In this document: positions 1-8,190 of the stretch, in pieces
Layout: each line of letters starts with the position of its first letter
How positions within the stretch are numbered: position 1 is the first letter of the stretch
DNA from: Flammeovirgaceae bacterium
GTDB taxonomy: Bacteria > Bacteroidota > Bacteroidia > Cytophagales > Cyclobacteriaceae
DNA length: 64,000 bases
Direction of reading: 5' to 3'
NCBI GenBank assembly: GCA_020635915.1
Contig: JACJYU010000001.1
Location: forward strand, 1,402,501 to 1,466,500
Made by a program: the position numbers and the translations under genes
Notes under the pieces: model-generated
Told to the model about the DNA's origin: nothing
What the model saw: the letters and a program-made list of their open reading frames with translations, nothing else
The model's database searches: none

Positions 1-347
1 CAATCGACCGCATCGAGGGCCGTTTTGAAAAGCCCGGCTTCCATTTCCTCCAGGCTTCCGAAAAAAACGGTTTTTGCAAAAGGCCTTAGGGCGACAGACA
101 AAAGCATATAGGCCCATATAGGAACGATTGCCTCGGCAGAGCATTGGACAGCCACGTGTTTCCCTTCAAAGCTGGCCCAATCATTTGACTTGATAAAACC
201 ACGGAAATCTTTCTCCCTCAAAACCATCCCCTGAAAAAGCTGGTCCTTAATGTCCAGGCTGGTGCGTTCGCCCGGAACGTAAAACGCTTCCAGGTCAATT
301 GACTGCAATGGGCTTCGCGCCACCTTATTGATAATTTCCCCACTCAT
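1..347 (-). CDS. DUF2480 family protein (3' end beyond window)
   Basis: The visible N-terminal 115 residues start MSGEIINKVARSPL and contain AIVPIWAYMLL, which resemble the Bacteroidota-restricted DUF2480 family as I remember it. No function is established for that family. The gene lies 23 bases downstream of tsaB on the same strand, so it is probably the last visible member of the rpmH-rnpA-protease-tsaB run. The ATG at 345-347 is the only start consistent with the family N-terminus. The C-terminal part is cut off by the left window edge. Confidence 0.75.
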   Translation of the reverse strand, partial: MSGEIINKVARSPLQSIDLEAFYVPGERTSLDIKDQLFQGMVLREKDFRGFIKSNDWASFEGKHVAVQCSAEAIVPIWAYMLLSVALRPFAKTVFFGSLEEMEAGLFKTALDAVD

Positions 348-370
348 AATTTGTTGCTCCCCCCAAAACA

Positions 371-1054
371 CTAAACGGCAGGTTTTGGTTTTTTGATAAG
401 AAAATCTTTTAAATAGAAGGGCTCAAAGACAGCCAGGTCTTCAAATTGCCCCAATTGGAATTTTTTAAAGGCCAGCTCCCCTATTTGTTCGGCAGAAGGC
501 ACTATGCCGTGAACGAAGATTGCATTGGGGCTTTTGAGCACTTCCCCGCACTTGGCCGCCCCGCTGCCGAAGAACACCATTTTGTTTTTTGACAGCTCGT
601 GCTGAAAGCTTGACCCCTCAATAACCATTGCCTGTGTGGGCGTCAAAACATCCCCCTTGCTATTTGCCAGCAGGCAATACACCTCCATGCGCCTGGCATC
701 CAACATGGGGCACAAGATTACCTGACCGGAAAACCGTTTAGCCATTTTTTTTACGAGCGACTCCAAAGTATTGATGGCAATAAGGGGAATGCCCAGTGCG
801 TAGCACAACCCCTTGGCCGTTGCCACCCCAATACGCAAGCCCGTATAAGACCCCGGGCCTTCCGAAACGGCCACTGCCGAAAGTTGGGCAGGACCTATGC
901 CACATCGCTTCAACAATTCATCCACCATAACGGCCAGCTTTGACGATGCCTCATGGCCTATGAACAGGTGCGAGGATGCCTTGACCTCCCCATCGTCATG
1001 CAGGGCCACGGAGCATGCTGTCGAAGCCGTCTCCAAACTTAGGATAAGCGACAT
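371..1054 (-). CDS. tsaB: tRNA threonylcarbamoyladenosine biosynthesis protein TsaB
   Basis: TsaB is the non-catalytic partner of TsaD in making N6-threonylcarbamoyladenosine at A37 of ANN-decoding tRNAs in the cytoplasm. The 227-residue length fits the family. The N-terminal ASKHA-fold strand (ILSLETASTACSVAL) and the segment VSEGPGSYTGLRIG are diagnostic of TsaB/YeaZ. Its ATG overlaps the TAA stop of the upstream S41 protease by one base (TAATG), so translation is probably coupled. No tsaD, tsaC or tsaE is in the window. Confidence 0.95.
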   Translation of the reverse strand: MSLILSLETASTACSVALHDDGEVKASSHLFIGHEASSKLAVMVDELLKRCGIGPAQLSAVAVSEGPGSYTGLRIGVATAKGLCYALGIPLIAINTLESLVKKMAKRFSGQVILCPMLDARRMEVYCLLANSKGDVLTPTQAMVIEGSSFQHELSKNKMVFFGSGAAKCGEVLKSPNAIFVHGIVPSAEQIGELAFKKFQLGQFEDLAVFEPFYLKDFLIKKPKPAV

Positions 1055-2754
1055 TATTTTGAGGAAAGTAGGTTTTTGTATTGTCCCTCTTCGCGCAGGT
1101 TTTTCAGTGCTTCCTTCAGCTCGTTGTCGCGTTGAAGCGACAGCGCCACCTGTGCTTTGACCAACCCCACGTGAAAAGCAATTTCTTCTTCCAGGACCTT
1201 AACAATTTCTTCTTTGTTGCGCATCAGGTCTTTGGGCCGGCTTTTTTCAATTTGGTTTTTCAACGTATTCAGTTGGCCTTGAATCTCATTATATGCCCTT
1301 TCTTTTCTTGCCACCTCTTCCAATTGTGCCATTTCCTCTTCCAATTCAGAGCTAAAGGCAAATTTTTTTCCCAATAGCCATTCCCCAAACTTTTCATACT
1401 CGGCATCCGTGAGTTTAAAATTGGGGTCCGGGGCAAGCCCAGGATGGCCGGCACAATAAATTGTGGCATAGTCAAAAATATTGCCGGAGGCGATAAGCTG
1501 GATAGCTGCCGGGCTGAGGTACTCGTTTTTTACTTCCACGTCAGGGTCGAGGCCACCGCCATCATACACCACGCGGCCGCCTTTGGTATGGAATTCGGAT
1601 TTTAAGGAGTCTGCAAATTTATCCACTGAGCCATCTTCATGGCGGTGCGCATAGTCCAGCGCCTGTATGCAACGGCCGCTTGGGATGTAGTATTTTGCCG
1701 TGGTGACCTTTAACTGGGCATTGTAGGGGAGCTGGCGGGTGGTTTGCACGAGGCCCTTCCCAAAAGTTTTTTGCCCTACCAGGATTGCCCGGTCATAATC
1801 CTGCAGTGCGCCCGCCACTATTTCCGCTGCGGAAGCGCTTCCCCCACTGGTAAGGACGGCCAGTGGGATGGTGGTGTCGATTGGATTGTTGAGCGAAACA
1901 TAGGTTTTATTCCAATCTTTTACCTTTCCTTTCGTGGAGACCACTTCGAGGCCTTTAGGGATAAACAGGTTTACAATGTTTAACGCCTCGTACAACAGCC
2001 CCCCGGGGTTGTCCCTCAAGTCGAGGATCAATTTTTTTGCCCCTTGCTTTTTCAAGCCCACCACGGCCTCTTCCACCTCCCTGGCCGCACCAGGCGTGAA
2101 ATCGTCCAGTTTAATATAGCCCACGCCTTCGCCTACCATTCCCTGATAGACAACGTTGCTGAGTTTTATTTTTTGGCGCCTGATGTTGAGCTCCAGGTTT
2201 TCGCTTTTGCCCGTTCGCCTTACCACCAGCTTTACATCCGTGTTGGGTTTTCCTTTTAGCAAACCACTTGCTGCGGTGGTGTTTTTTCCCTCAATGCCCA
2301 CGCCATCGATTGAAATGATTTCATCCCCCACCCTAAGGCCGGCATTGTAGGCTGGAAAACCCTCGTAAGGATTGGTGATCACTATCTTATTGTTGATTTC
2401 CCCGATAAGGGCCCCGATACCCGCATATTGCCCTGTGGTTTGAATGCTGAATTCCTCCAGGTTTTCTTCGGGGATATAATCGGTGTACGGGTCAAGGGAT
2501 TGGAGCATGCCATCAATGCCTTTGTCCACCAGGCCCTTTGGGTCTATTTCATCCACATAGTAGGCGTTTACCTCTTTGAAGAGGGTGGCAAAAATGTCCA
2601 GGCTTTTGGCAATGTCGAAGTATTTTTCGGCCGGAACGGAAAAAGCGAGGGCAAAGGCCATGGCGGTGAGGGCAAAAGCCGCCATCAAACTTTTTTTAAC
2701 CCATTTTTTGTTTTTCCCGGGCCCCGGGGGCGATAGGGGTTTCTTTCTCTTCAT
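1054..2754 (-). CDS. S41 family C-terminal processing peptidase (CtpA/Prc type)
   Basis: This is an exported serine protease of the carboxyl-terminal processing family, which degrades or trims envelope proteins in the periplasm. After a basic, proline-rich N-terminus (MKRKKPLSPPG) comes one membrane or signal segment (about residues 22-40), then a PDZ domain with a GIGALIGE-type loop, then the S41 catalytic core. The Ser-Lys dyad is visible in GGSASAAEI (Ser near residue 308) and FGKGLVQT (Lys near 333). A charged helical tail of about 120 residues follows. The reading frame is open to 2835, but the ATGs at 2763 and 2754 fit a signal-anchor start better. It sits between rnpA and tsaB. Confidence 0.92.
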   Translation of the reverse strand: MKRKKPLSPPGPGKNKKWVKKSLMAAFALTAMAFALAFSVPAEKYFDIAKSLDIFATLFKEVNAYYVDEIDPKGLVDKGIDGMLQSLDPYTDYIPEENLEEFSIQTTGQYAGIGALIGEINNKIVITNPYEGFPAYNAGLRVGDEIISIDGVGIEGKNTTAASGLLKGKPNTDVKLVVRRTGKSENLELNIRRQKIKLSNVVYQGMVGEGVGYIKLDDFTPGAAREVEEAVVGLKKQGAKKLILDLRDNPGGLLYEALNIVNLFIPKGLEVVSTKGKVKDWNKTYVSLNNPIDTTIPLAVLTSGGSASAAEIVAGALQDYDRAILVGQKTFGKGLVQTTRQLPYNAQLKVTTAKYYIPSGRCIQALDYAHRHEDGSVDKFADSLKSEFHTKGGRVVYDGGGLDPDVEVKNEYLSPAAIQLIASGNIFDYATIYCAGHPGLAPDPNFKLTDAEYEKFGEWLLGKKFAFSSELEEEMAQLEEVARKERAYNEIQGQLNTLKNQIEKSRPKDLMRNKEEIVKVLEEEIAFHVGLVKAQVALSLQRDNELKEALKNLREEGQYKNLLSSK

Positions 2755-2847
2755 ATTCTCCATTGGCCTGTTTTTACATTTTCCCAGCACCCCTGAAAAA
2801 TCGGGCCGCAAAAGGATTGTAAATATACAAACCAAAGGGGTTGCGGC

Positions 2848-3219
2848 CTATTGCCCTTTGCAGGCCTCCGTTATCCTTGCCAGCGCGCTGTCCATCGCTT
2901 TGGAGATTTGCGCGTGGCCAAGGATGTCCCTGGCTATGTAAATGAACCCGATCAGGAGCTTTGGGGCTTCGTTTAACCGGGCTTTTTGAAGCCTATAGGC
3001 CTCACGGGACCGCCTTTTGATTTTATTGCGGTCAACGGCCCTTTTAAAATTCCTTGTCGATGCCGTAAAAAGCACCTGGTGGGCGGTTGCCGCTACGGGA
3101 TTTGGCAGGTACAAGACCCGAAACGGGTATAAATTAAAAGAGGAACCCCTGTTGAAGAGTTCCTTTATCAATTTCCCCTTTTTGAGCCTTTCGTCCTTAT
3201 GAAAGCTGAATTTGCCCAT
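2848..3219 (-). CDS. rnpA: Ribonuclease P protein component
   Basis: RnpA is the basic protein subunit that supports RNase P RNA in 5'-end maturation of tRNA precursors. The conserved RNR region is present as KRAVDRNKIKRRSREAYR, and the N-terminus has the usual FHKDERLKKGKLIKELF segment. The frame is open to a TTG at 3234, but the ATG at 3219 (MGKFSFHKDERL) matches the family start. It lies about 55 bases downstream of rpmH, the near-universal rpmH-rnpA order, and is probably transcribed from the rpmH promoter at 3467-3497. Confidence 0.95.
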   Translation of the reverse strand: MGKFSFHKDERLKKGKLIKELFNRGSSFNLYPFRVLYLPNPVAATAHQVLFTASTRNFKRAVDRNKIKRRSREAYRLQKARLNEAPKLLIGFIYIARDILGHAQISKAMDSALARITEACKGQ

Positions 3220-3273
3220 TGTCCATGAGGCCAAATTAATGAATCCCCACAGAAAACGCAGTGAGGGCCCTGG

Positions 3274-3432
3274 TTAGTGCTTTGCAGTTTTTTCGTCAGA
3301 CACGGTCAGCTTTTTGCGCCCCGCCCTTCTGCGGGAAGCCAATACCCTGCGACCATTGGCAGTAGCCATTCTTTCGCGGAACCCATGCTTGTTTTTTCTC
3401 TTTCTTTTGGATGGCTGGTAAGTCCTTTTCAT
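3274..3432 (-). CDS. rpmH: 50S ribosomal protein L34
   Basis: This 52-residue reading frame encodes [17 protein letters not shown] followed by a [14 protein letters not shown] segment and an arginine/lysine-rich middle (RRRAGRKKL), which is textbook L34. The protein binds 23S rRNA in the large subunit. It is the first gene of the minus-strand run rpmH-rnpA-S41 protease-tsaB-DUF2480. A well-matched Bacteroidota promoter lies just upstream, giving an estimated 5' leader of about 30 bases. Confidence 0.97.
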   Translation of the reverse strand: MKRTYQPSKRKRKNKHGFRERMATANGRRVLASRRRAGRKKLTVSDEKTAKH

Positions 3433-3466
3433 GGTTGTTGTGCTTTACCTTGTTTACAAAGGGCTG

Positions 3467-3497
3467 CAAAGATGCTACTATTTTCAATAAATCCAAA
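3467..3497 (-). promoter_or_regulatory. Bacteroidota-type promoter for rpmH-rnpA run
   Basis: On the minus strand, TTTG (3497-3494) is followed by exactly 19 bases and CATCTTTG (3474-3467). This matches the Bacteroidota consensus TTTG-N19-TAnnTTTG with one mismatch. Transcription would start near 3462, about 30 bases before the rpmH ATG. Confidence 0.7.
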
Positions 3498-3535
3498 GGG
3501 GCAAAAACCAATAATCCGTACGAAACGCCTTAAAA

Positions 3536-5602
3536 CTACTCAAAAATAGAGCTTTCAAGGGTTGGGTTGATTTCTATTTCCTGGAGTTCAAAGGTCACCT
3601 TCACCGGCCCCTGCTGCTGCACCAGCTTGCTTGGAAACCTGATCCCCTGGACCTCTTTGTACCCTTCTATGACAAGGGGGAAGCGTTTTGGCCCTTCGGG
3701 GGTTGACACCTCATTTTCCACCTTCACCTTCAGGCCTGTTTCCACATCAAAATAGTCCACCTTTTTTGCCCCTTTGGGAAACGTGGCCTCCACCACGTAC
3801 ACATCCTTGCCATCCAACTGGCCCAAAGCCACCAATGAAATTTTGGCGGCCTCCAGGTGAAGGTCGGGGAACACCGCGCTTTCAAATTTTATCCTTTCCT
3901 CCTCGCCATCGCTGAGGCTTTGCTTGTTCCCCATCACCATCATTGAAACAGTGCCCTCATTGCACAATGTTTTTTGAAAGGTGAAATCGCTGCCATTAGA
4001 GATTTCCATCAATGACTTCCCGGGGGATTTATATATTTTCATGTACAAGTCCTGGCCCATGGCATTGGCTTTGTACACCAGCTTTACGCTTTTTATTTTC
4101 CCTAACCCTTGACGCCCGCCCAGCGCCACCAGGTAATTTTCAATTACCTTTTCGGCAGTGAGGCCCGCTGGCAGTGGCCTGGCCGCCTTTGGCACGTACT
4201 CATTGCCGTTGATGTCGTAATACTTCACTTTCCCAAACTGCCCCAAGCCCTTTTCCACTTCCGCGCCCTTGCCCACCACCTCGATATAGGCGTGGCCGGG
4301 ACGGATGTATTTTTGGGCAGCCTCCTGAACATCGGCCACCGATACCGCATCCAGGCGCTTTAAGTAGGAAGAGTAGTAGTCCTTGGGCAGGTTGTATTTG
4401 GCCGTATTTACGGCAAAGCCTGCAATGGTTTGAGGCCGCTCCAACGACCGCCCAAACGCCCCCGCTATGGAAGCCTTTGCCGCTTTCAATTCCCCAGGGC
4501 CCACAGGGCCATTTACTATCCTGTTTAGCTCGAACAGCACCTGGTAAATTGCGCTGTCGGTCACTTCGTTCCTTACGCTTGCCGATGCGCTAAACCTGCC
4601 CACCAGGTCGTCACTGGTCAGTTGGGAACTTGCGCCATAGGTGTAGGCATGTTCTTCCCGCAGGTTTTGGTTGAGCCTTGCGGAAAAGCTGCCGCCCAGC
4701 ACCTGGTTCATCACCTTTGCCTTGAGGGCATCTTCGCTCCCCACCTTCAGGTCCACGGGGTAGGCAATATTGATAATTGACTGGACGGATGCCGGCCTGT
4801 CCACCAACGCCACGAAGGTTTTTTGGGGCGCGGGCGGAAAGGGAAAGGTTTCGTTTTTTACCTCCCCCTTTTTCCACTGCGAAAAATTTTCCTTTGCGGC
4901 TTTTTTTGCCGCTTTCATTGTGATGTCGCCCACCATTACCAGGTAGGCATTGTTGGGCTTGAAATAAGTATTGTAATAGCCCCTGCAGTCTTCGATCGAA
5001 ATAGACGCCACGGTTTTTTCAGTGGCCACCTCGCCATAAGGATGGTTTTTCCCATACAATAAGAACCCCCGCACGTTGGAGGCGATGGTGCCCGGATCGT
5101 CCTTGCCGGCAGCAATGCCCGATATGGTTTGGGTTTTTAGCTTGTCCAGTTCCGATTGTTCAAAAGACGGGTTGTACAATACGTCCGTGATGAGTTCCAG
5201 TAGTTTTTCCGTGTGCTTTGTAAGGCTGGAGGCATAAAGGCCATAGGCACTGGTATTCAGCGAAGCACCAATAAAATCAATTTCCTCGTCCAGTTGGGCT
5301 TTTGTCCTGTGGGCGGTGCCCGTGCCCATCAGCGCCCCGGCAATGGAAACATAGCCAGCTTTTTCGCCTTCAAGGACCGGGTCGTGTTTAAGTTGGATGG
5401 AAAATTGCACCCGGGGCAACTTATGGTTTTCCACCACAAATACCTGCAGGCCATTTTCCAGGGTAAAGGATTGGTATTCCCCAATTTTGATTTCATGTGC
5501 AGGCCCTGGCAAAGGCGCCTTGCTCCTGTCCACCTGCGCAAGTGCGCCATCCCCCATTCCTGCCACAAGGCCTATCGCCAATATTGCCTTTGTAAATTTC
5601 AT
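3536..5602 (-). CDS. Inactive-type M16 family protein with C-terminal LolA-like domain
   Basis: This exported 688-residue protein has a signal peptide (MKFTKAILAIGLVAG, cleavage near ALAQ) and two M16 halves up to about residue 455. At the place of the zinc-binding HxxEH motif it reads GYVSIAGALMGTGT, so it lacks the metal ligands and should be proteolytically inactive. Such proteins usually pair with an active M16 subunit, here the gene immediately upstream at 5683-7047. The last 210 residues or so (IENYLVALGGRQGL onward) form an extra beta-rich domain resembling outer-membrane-lipoprotein-sorting (LolA/DUF4292-like) folds. That extra-domain assignment is by pattern only. The gap to its partner is 80 bases and both are on the same strand. 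Confidence 0.85.
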   Translation of the reverse strand: MKFTKAILAIGLVAGMGDGALAQVDRSKAPLPGPAHEIKIGEYQSFTLENGLQVFVVENHKLPRVQFSIQLKHDPVLEGEKAGYVSIAGALMGTGTAHRTKAQLDEEIDFIGASLNTSAYGLYASSLTKHTEKLLELITDVLYNPSFEQSELDKLKTQTISGIAAGKDDPGTIASNVRGFLLYGKNHPYGEVATEKTVASISIEDCRGYYNTYFKPNNAYLVMVGDITMKAAKKAAKENFSQWKKGEVKNETFPFPPAPQKTFVALVDRPASVQSIINIAYPVDLKVGSEDALKAKVMNQVLGGSFSARLNQNLREEHAYTYGASSQLTSDDLVGRFSASASVRNEVTDSAIYQVLFELNRIVNGPVGPGELKAAKASIAGAFGRSLERPQTIAGFAVNTAKYNLPKDYYSSYLKRLDAVSVADVQEAAQKYIRPGHAYIEVVGKGAEVEKGLGQFGKVKYYDINGNEYVPKAARPLPAGLTAEKVIENYLVALGGRQGLGKIKSVKLVYKANAMGQDLYMKIYKSPGKSLMEISNGSDFTFQKTLCNEGTVSMMVMGNKQSLSDGEEERIKFESAVFPDLHLEAAKISLVALGQLDGKDVYVVEATFPKGAKKVDYFDVETGLKVKVENEVSTPEGPKRFPLVIEGYKEVQGIRFPSKLVQQQGPVKVTFELQEIEINPTLESSIFE

Positions 5603-5682
5603 ATGTTAATGATTGATTTTATTTGGTCATATGGAACCGCTGGTTGCTGTTAGGTGAAATGCCGTTAACATGGCGGTTTTAA

Positions 5683-7047
5683 TTATTTGCGTTGGTTGCC
5701 GGTTTTTTGCTGTGGGCCGCCAGGGTTTGGTTGTGCTGCCTTCGGCAAATAATGCAACACCACCCTGTTTTCCTTTATCAGGTATTTTTTGGCCACGCGC
5801 TGCAGGTCTTCCCGTGTGATTTTCATAAAGCGGCCCAACTCGGTATTGATCAGCCCTGTGTCACCATAGTACACATGGTAATCGGCCAATTGTTCCGCAA
5901 TGCCAATCATGGAGGAGTTTTTTTGCACAAAATCACTTTCTATTTGGTTTCGCACCTTTTGAAACTCCCTTTCAGGGATAAGTTGATCCTGTACTTTTGC
6001 TATTTCGGCATCCATTCCCTTTTCCAATTCATCCACGCCCACGCCCACATTGGCCAGGCCCAATACGATATAAAGGCCGGGGTCTTCGGAAGAAAAGGGG
6101 AAGGCCTGCACCACATACGCCTTCTTCTGTTCGTCCACCAGCGATTTGTACATGCGTGCACTTTGGCCGCCACTGAGTACGGTGGCCAGCATATTGAGCG
6201 CATAGGAATCGGGCGTGCCCTGGGCTGGCATGTGGTATGCTTCTATCACCGCTGGCAATTGAATATTGTCGTACACCGTATCGCGGATTTCCCTGGTTTG
6301 TGGCGGCTCCACCACGGTAGGGCGCGGGATTGGCTTACCGCCCCGCTTTATGCCGCTAAAGTATTTGGCGATGGACGCTTGGGCCTTGGCCATATCGATG
6401 TCGCCTGCTATCGACAAGGTGGCATTTTCGGGCACGTAAAAAGTTTTATAAAATTGAACGAACTCGTCCAAAGTGGCGTTGTTGAGGTCTTCGATCGAGC
6501 CAATGGTGGGCCACCGGTAGGGGTGCACGGTATAGGCCCGTTTCAAAACTTCAGGGAGGATGCTCCCATAAGGTTGGTTGTCCATGCGCTGGCGTTTTTC
6601 TTCTTTCACCACTTCCCTTTGTGTCTCCACGCCTACGGAGTCTATTTTGGCGTGCATCATGCGTTCCGATTCCAGCCACAGGCCCAATTCCAATTGGTTG
6701 GAGGGGAGGATTTCGTAATAAAAGGTACGGTCGTTGGAGGTGTTGGCATTGTTTGTCCCGCCCGCGTTGGTGATGTATTTGTCAAACTCCCCCCTTTTTA
6801 TGTTTTCCGATCCTTCAAAAAGGAGGTGTTCAAAAAAATGGGCAAAACCCGTACGCCCCGGCACTTCATTTTTTGAGCCCACATGGTACAGCACGGACAC
6901 GGCCACTATGGGGGTCGTGTTGTCCTGGTGCAGGATCACGTGCAGCCCATTGTCAAGGTCATACTCCGTAAATTTTATTTTTGGGGCTTGGGCAAACGCC
7001 ACAAACTGAAGAAGCACCATGAATGGGGCCAAGAGAAATTTTCCCAT
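5683..7047 (-). CDS. M16 family zinc metallopeptidase (active subunit)
   Basis: This exported M16B-type peptidase has 454 residues. A signal peptide (MGKFLLAPFMVLLQFVAFAQ) is followed by the inverted zinc motif HFFEH (residues 70-74). The third ligand is expected in REVVKEEKRQ, about 75 residues downstream. Members form a two-part clam-shell that degrades unfolded peptides, here probably in the periplasm. The partner half is the motif-less protein encoded just downstream (3536-5602). The start ATG gives a clean signal peptide. Confidence 0.93.
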   Translation of the reverse strand: MGKFLLAPFMVLLQFVAFAQAPKIKFTEYDLDNGLHVILHQDNTTPIVAVSVLYHVGSKNEVPGRTGFAHFFEHLLFEGSENIKRGEFDKYITNAGGTNNANTSNDRTFYYEILPSNQLELGLWLESERMMHAKIDSVGVETQREVVKEEKRQRMDNQPYGSILPEVLKRAYTVHPYRWPTIGSIEDLNNATLDEFVQFYKTFYVPENATLSIAGDIDMAKAQASIAKYFSGIKRGGKPIPRPTVVEPPQTREIRDTVYDNIQLPAVIEAYHMPAQGTPDSYALNMLATVLSGGQSARMYKSLVDEQKKAYVVQAFPFSSEDPGLYIVLGLANVGVGVDELEKGMDAEIAKVQDQLIPEREFQKVRNQIESDFVQKNSSMIGIAEQLADYHVYYGDTGLINTELGRFMKITREDLQRVAKKYLIKENRVVLHYLPKAAQPNPGGPQQKTGNQRK

Positions 7048-7134
7048 GTATTCAATCGATTTCTGCCCGCAATATATCTATTTTCGATTTTCTATTCTAA
7101 CCCATATAGGCCAGCACCTTTCATACGGTGTGGG

Positions 7135-7890
7135 CTATAAGGCCGTCTGCCCTATTTCCTTCGTGACATAAGCAATCCCTTTTTCTGCTGACAATACACT
7201 CAACTTTTCGAAAATTGTTTTACCTAATGACAAACCGATGGCAAGGTTCTCTTCAGGTAATAAGGAATTATCCTCTGGTAAAATATTCAAGGAGTTAACA
7301 TCATCTTCACCATGAAAAACGGATAACTCGGCAAAGTCGCCACCATCCCTGTACCCTGTTTTAAAACCAAAACCATTTCTTTCGAAGGCAGGCACAGAGT
7401 TTCTTACAGTATCAATAGGCACAGCCCTTTGCAGTTGACCAACCATCGCACTAAAGTGAAATTTACCAGGAACCAACTCTACTCCTGCGCCTCTGAAAAT
7501 ATGCCCCGAAAGTGTGTAGGGCGAAAAACTCATGTTGGCATATCCAAAATGCCCAGTAACCCATTTGTACGTAGGATGAAGTCCAAACTGATTAAATGGT
7601 TGCTGAAAAGATCGGTTTTGATTGGAGAGGGCAAACGATAGGGGAACACTCCATCCATACAAGGAGAGGTTCAAATTGCCGGTGAGGAAATATGAGTAGG
7701 GATCTCGTCTGCTTTCTATTCCATCTGCAGTATAAAAGATTTGGCTGGCAGAAATGCCCCCAGAAACCAGAATGGGCTTTTCCGTTCCTATGGACTCCAG
7801 GTTTTTGGCCAGCCCCGTGCCCGGAAGCCCCAAAACATGCCCACCAAACAGAAAAGCCCTATAGCGTCCCTTAAACTCAAAACCCAGGAT
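7135..7890 (-). pseudogene. Remnant of a large outer-membrane-type protein (frame broken at 5' end, truncated at 3' end)
   Basis: The frame from a TTG at 7833 gives 232 residues with well-formed secreted-protein sequence (SGGISASQIFYTADGIESRR, then SYFLTGNLNLSLYGWSVPLS and SFQQPFNQFGLHPTYKWVTG). It has no ATG and no signal peptide of its own. A convincing hydrophobic signal segment (RDAIGLFCLVGMFWG) lies directly upstream but in a different frame, crossing the boundary near 7838. The protein stops abruptly about 85 bases before the M16 gene. I read this as the decayed N-terminal third of a large Cytophagales surface protein. The stretch also looks more AT-rich than its neighbours. The parent family has no name I can give with confidence. 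Confidence 0.6.
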
Positions 7891-8190
7891 TTATCCCTTA
7901 AATATCGGGAGTAGGGTTTAACCACAATTTGAAAATACCACCTTTTCCTTACATGCCAGTATGGCCACAGGGATTGCCTCCGCATAGGAGCCACAGGGAT
8001 GAGATACTTGAAAACCACACTAAATCGGGGCTTTCCGGTTATTGTATGTACAAACAACCATCAGGGACAGCCCTCGTGAAATCCTGTTTTTCTTAATAAA
8101 TAGCAAAATCCTTACATGGGGAGGTGTAAAATCCTTCATCGGGAGGGTTGCCCACAACAGGGGCCTTCATGGGCACACGCCCGGGCTGGG
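7891..8190. other. Gene-free stretch with short direct repeats
   Basis: No convincing gene is present on either strand. Two imperfect direct repeats are visible. One is 11 bases (GCCACAGGGAT at 7964-7974 and 7990-8000). The other is about 20 bases (beginning AAAATCCTT at 8105 and again at 8128). No strong terminator for glyQS could be identified. The stretch borders the broken gene and may be debris of the same event. Confidence 0.45.

Noticed and set aside
5692..6876. Long plus-strand open frame (394 codons) opposite the M16 peptidase
   Set aside because: Antisense shadow of a conserved gene with no domain of its own.
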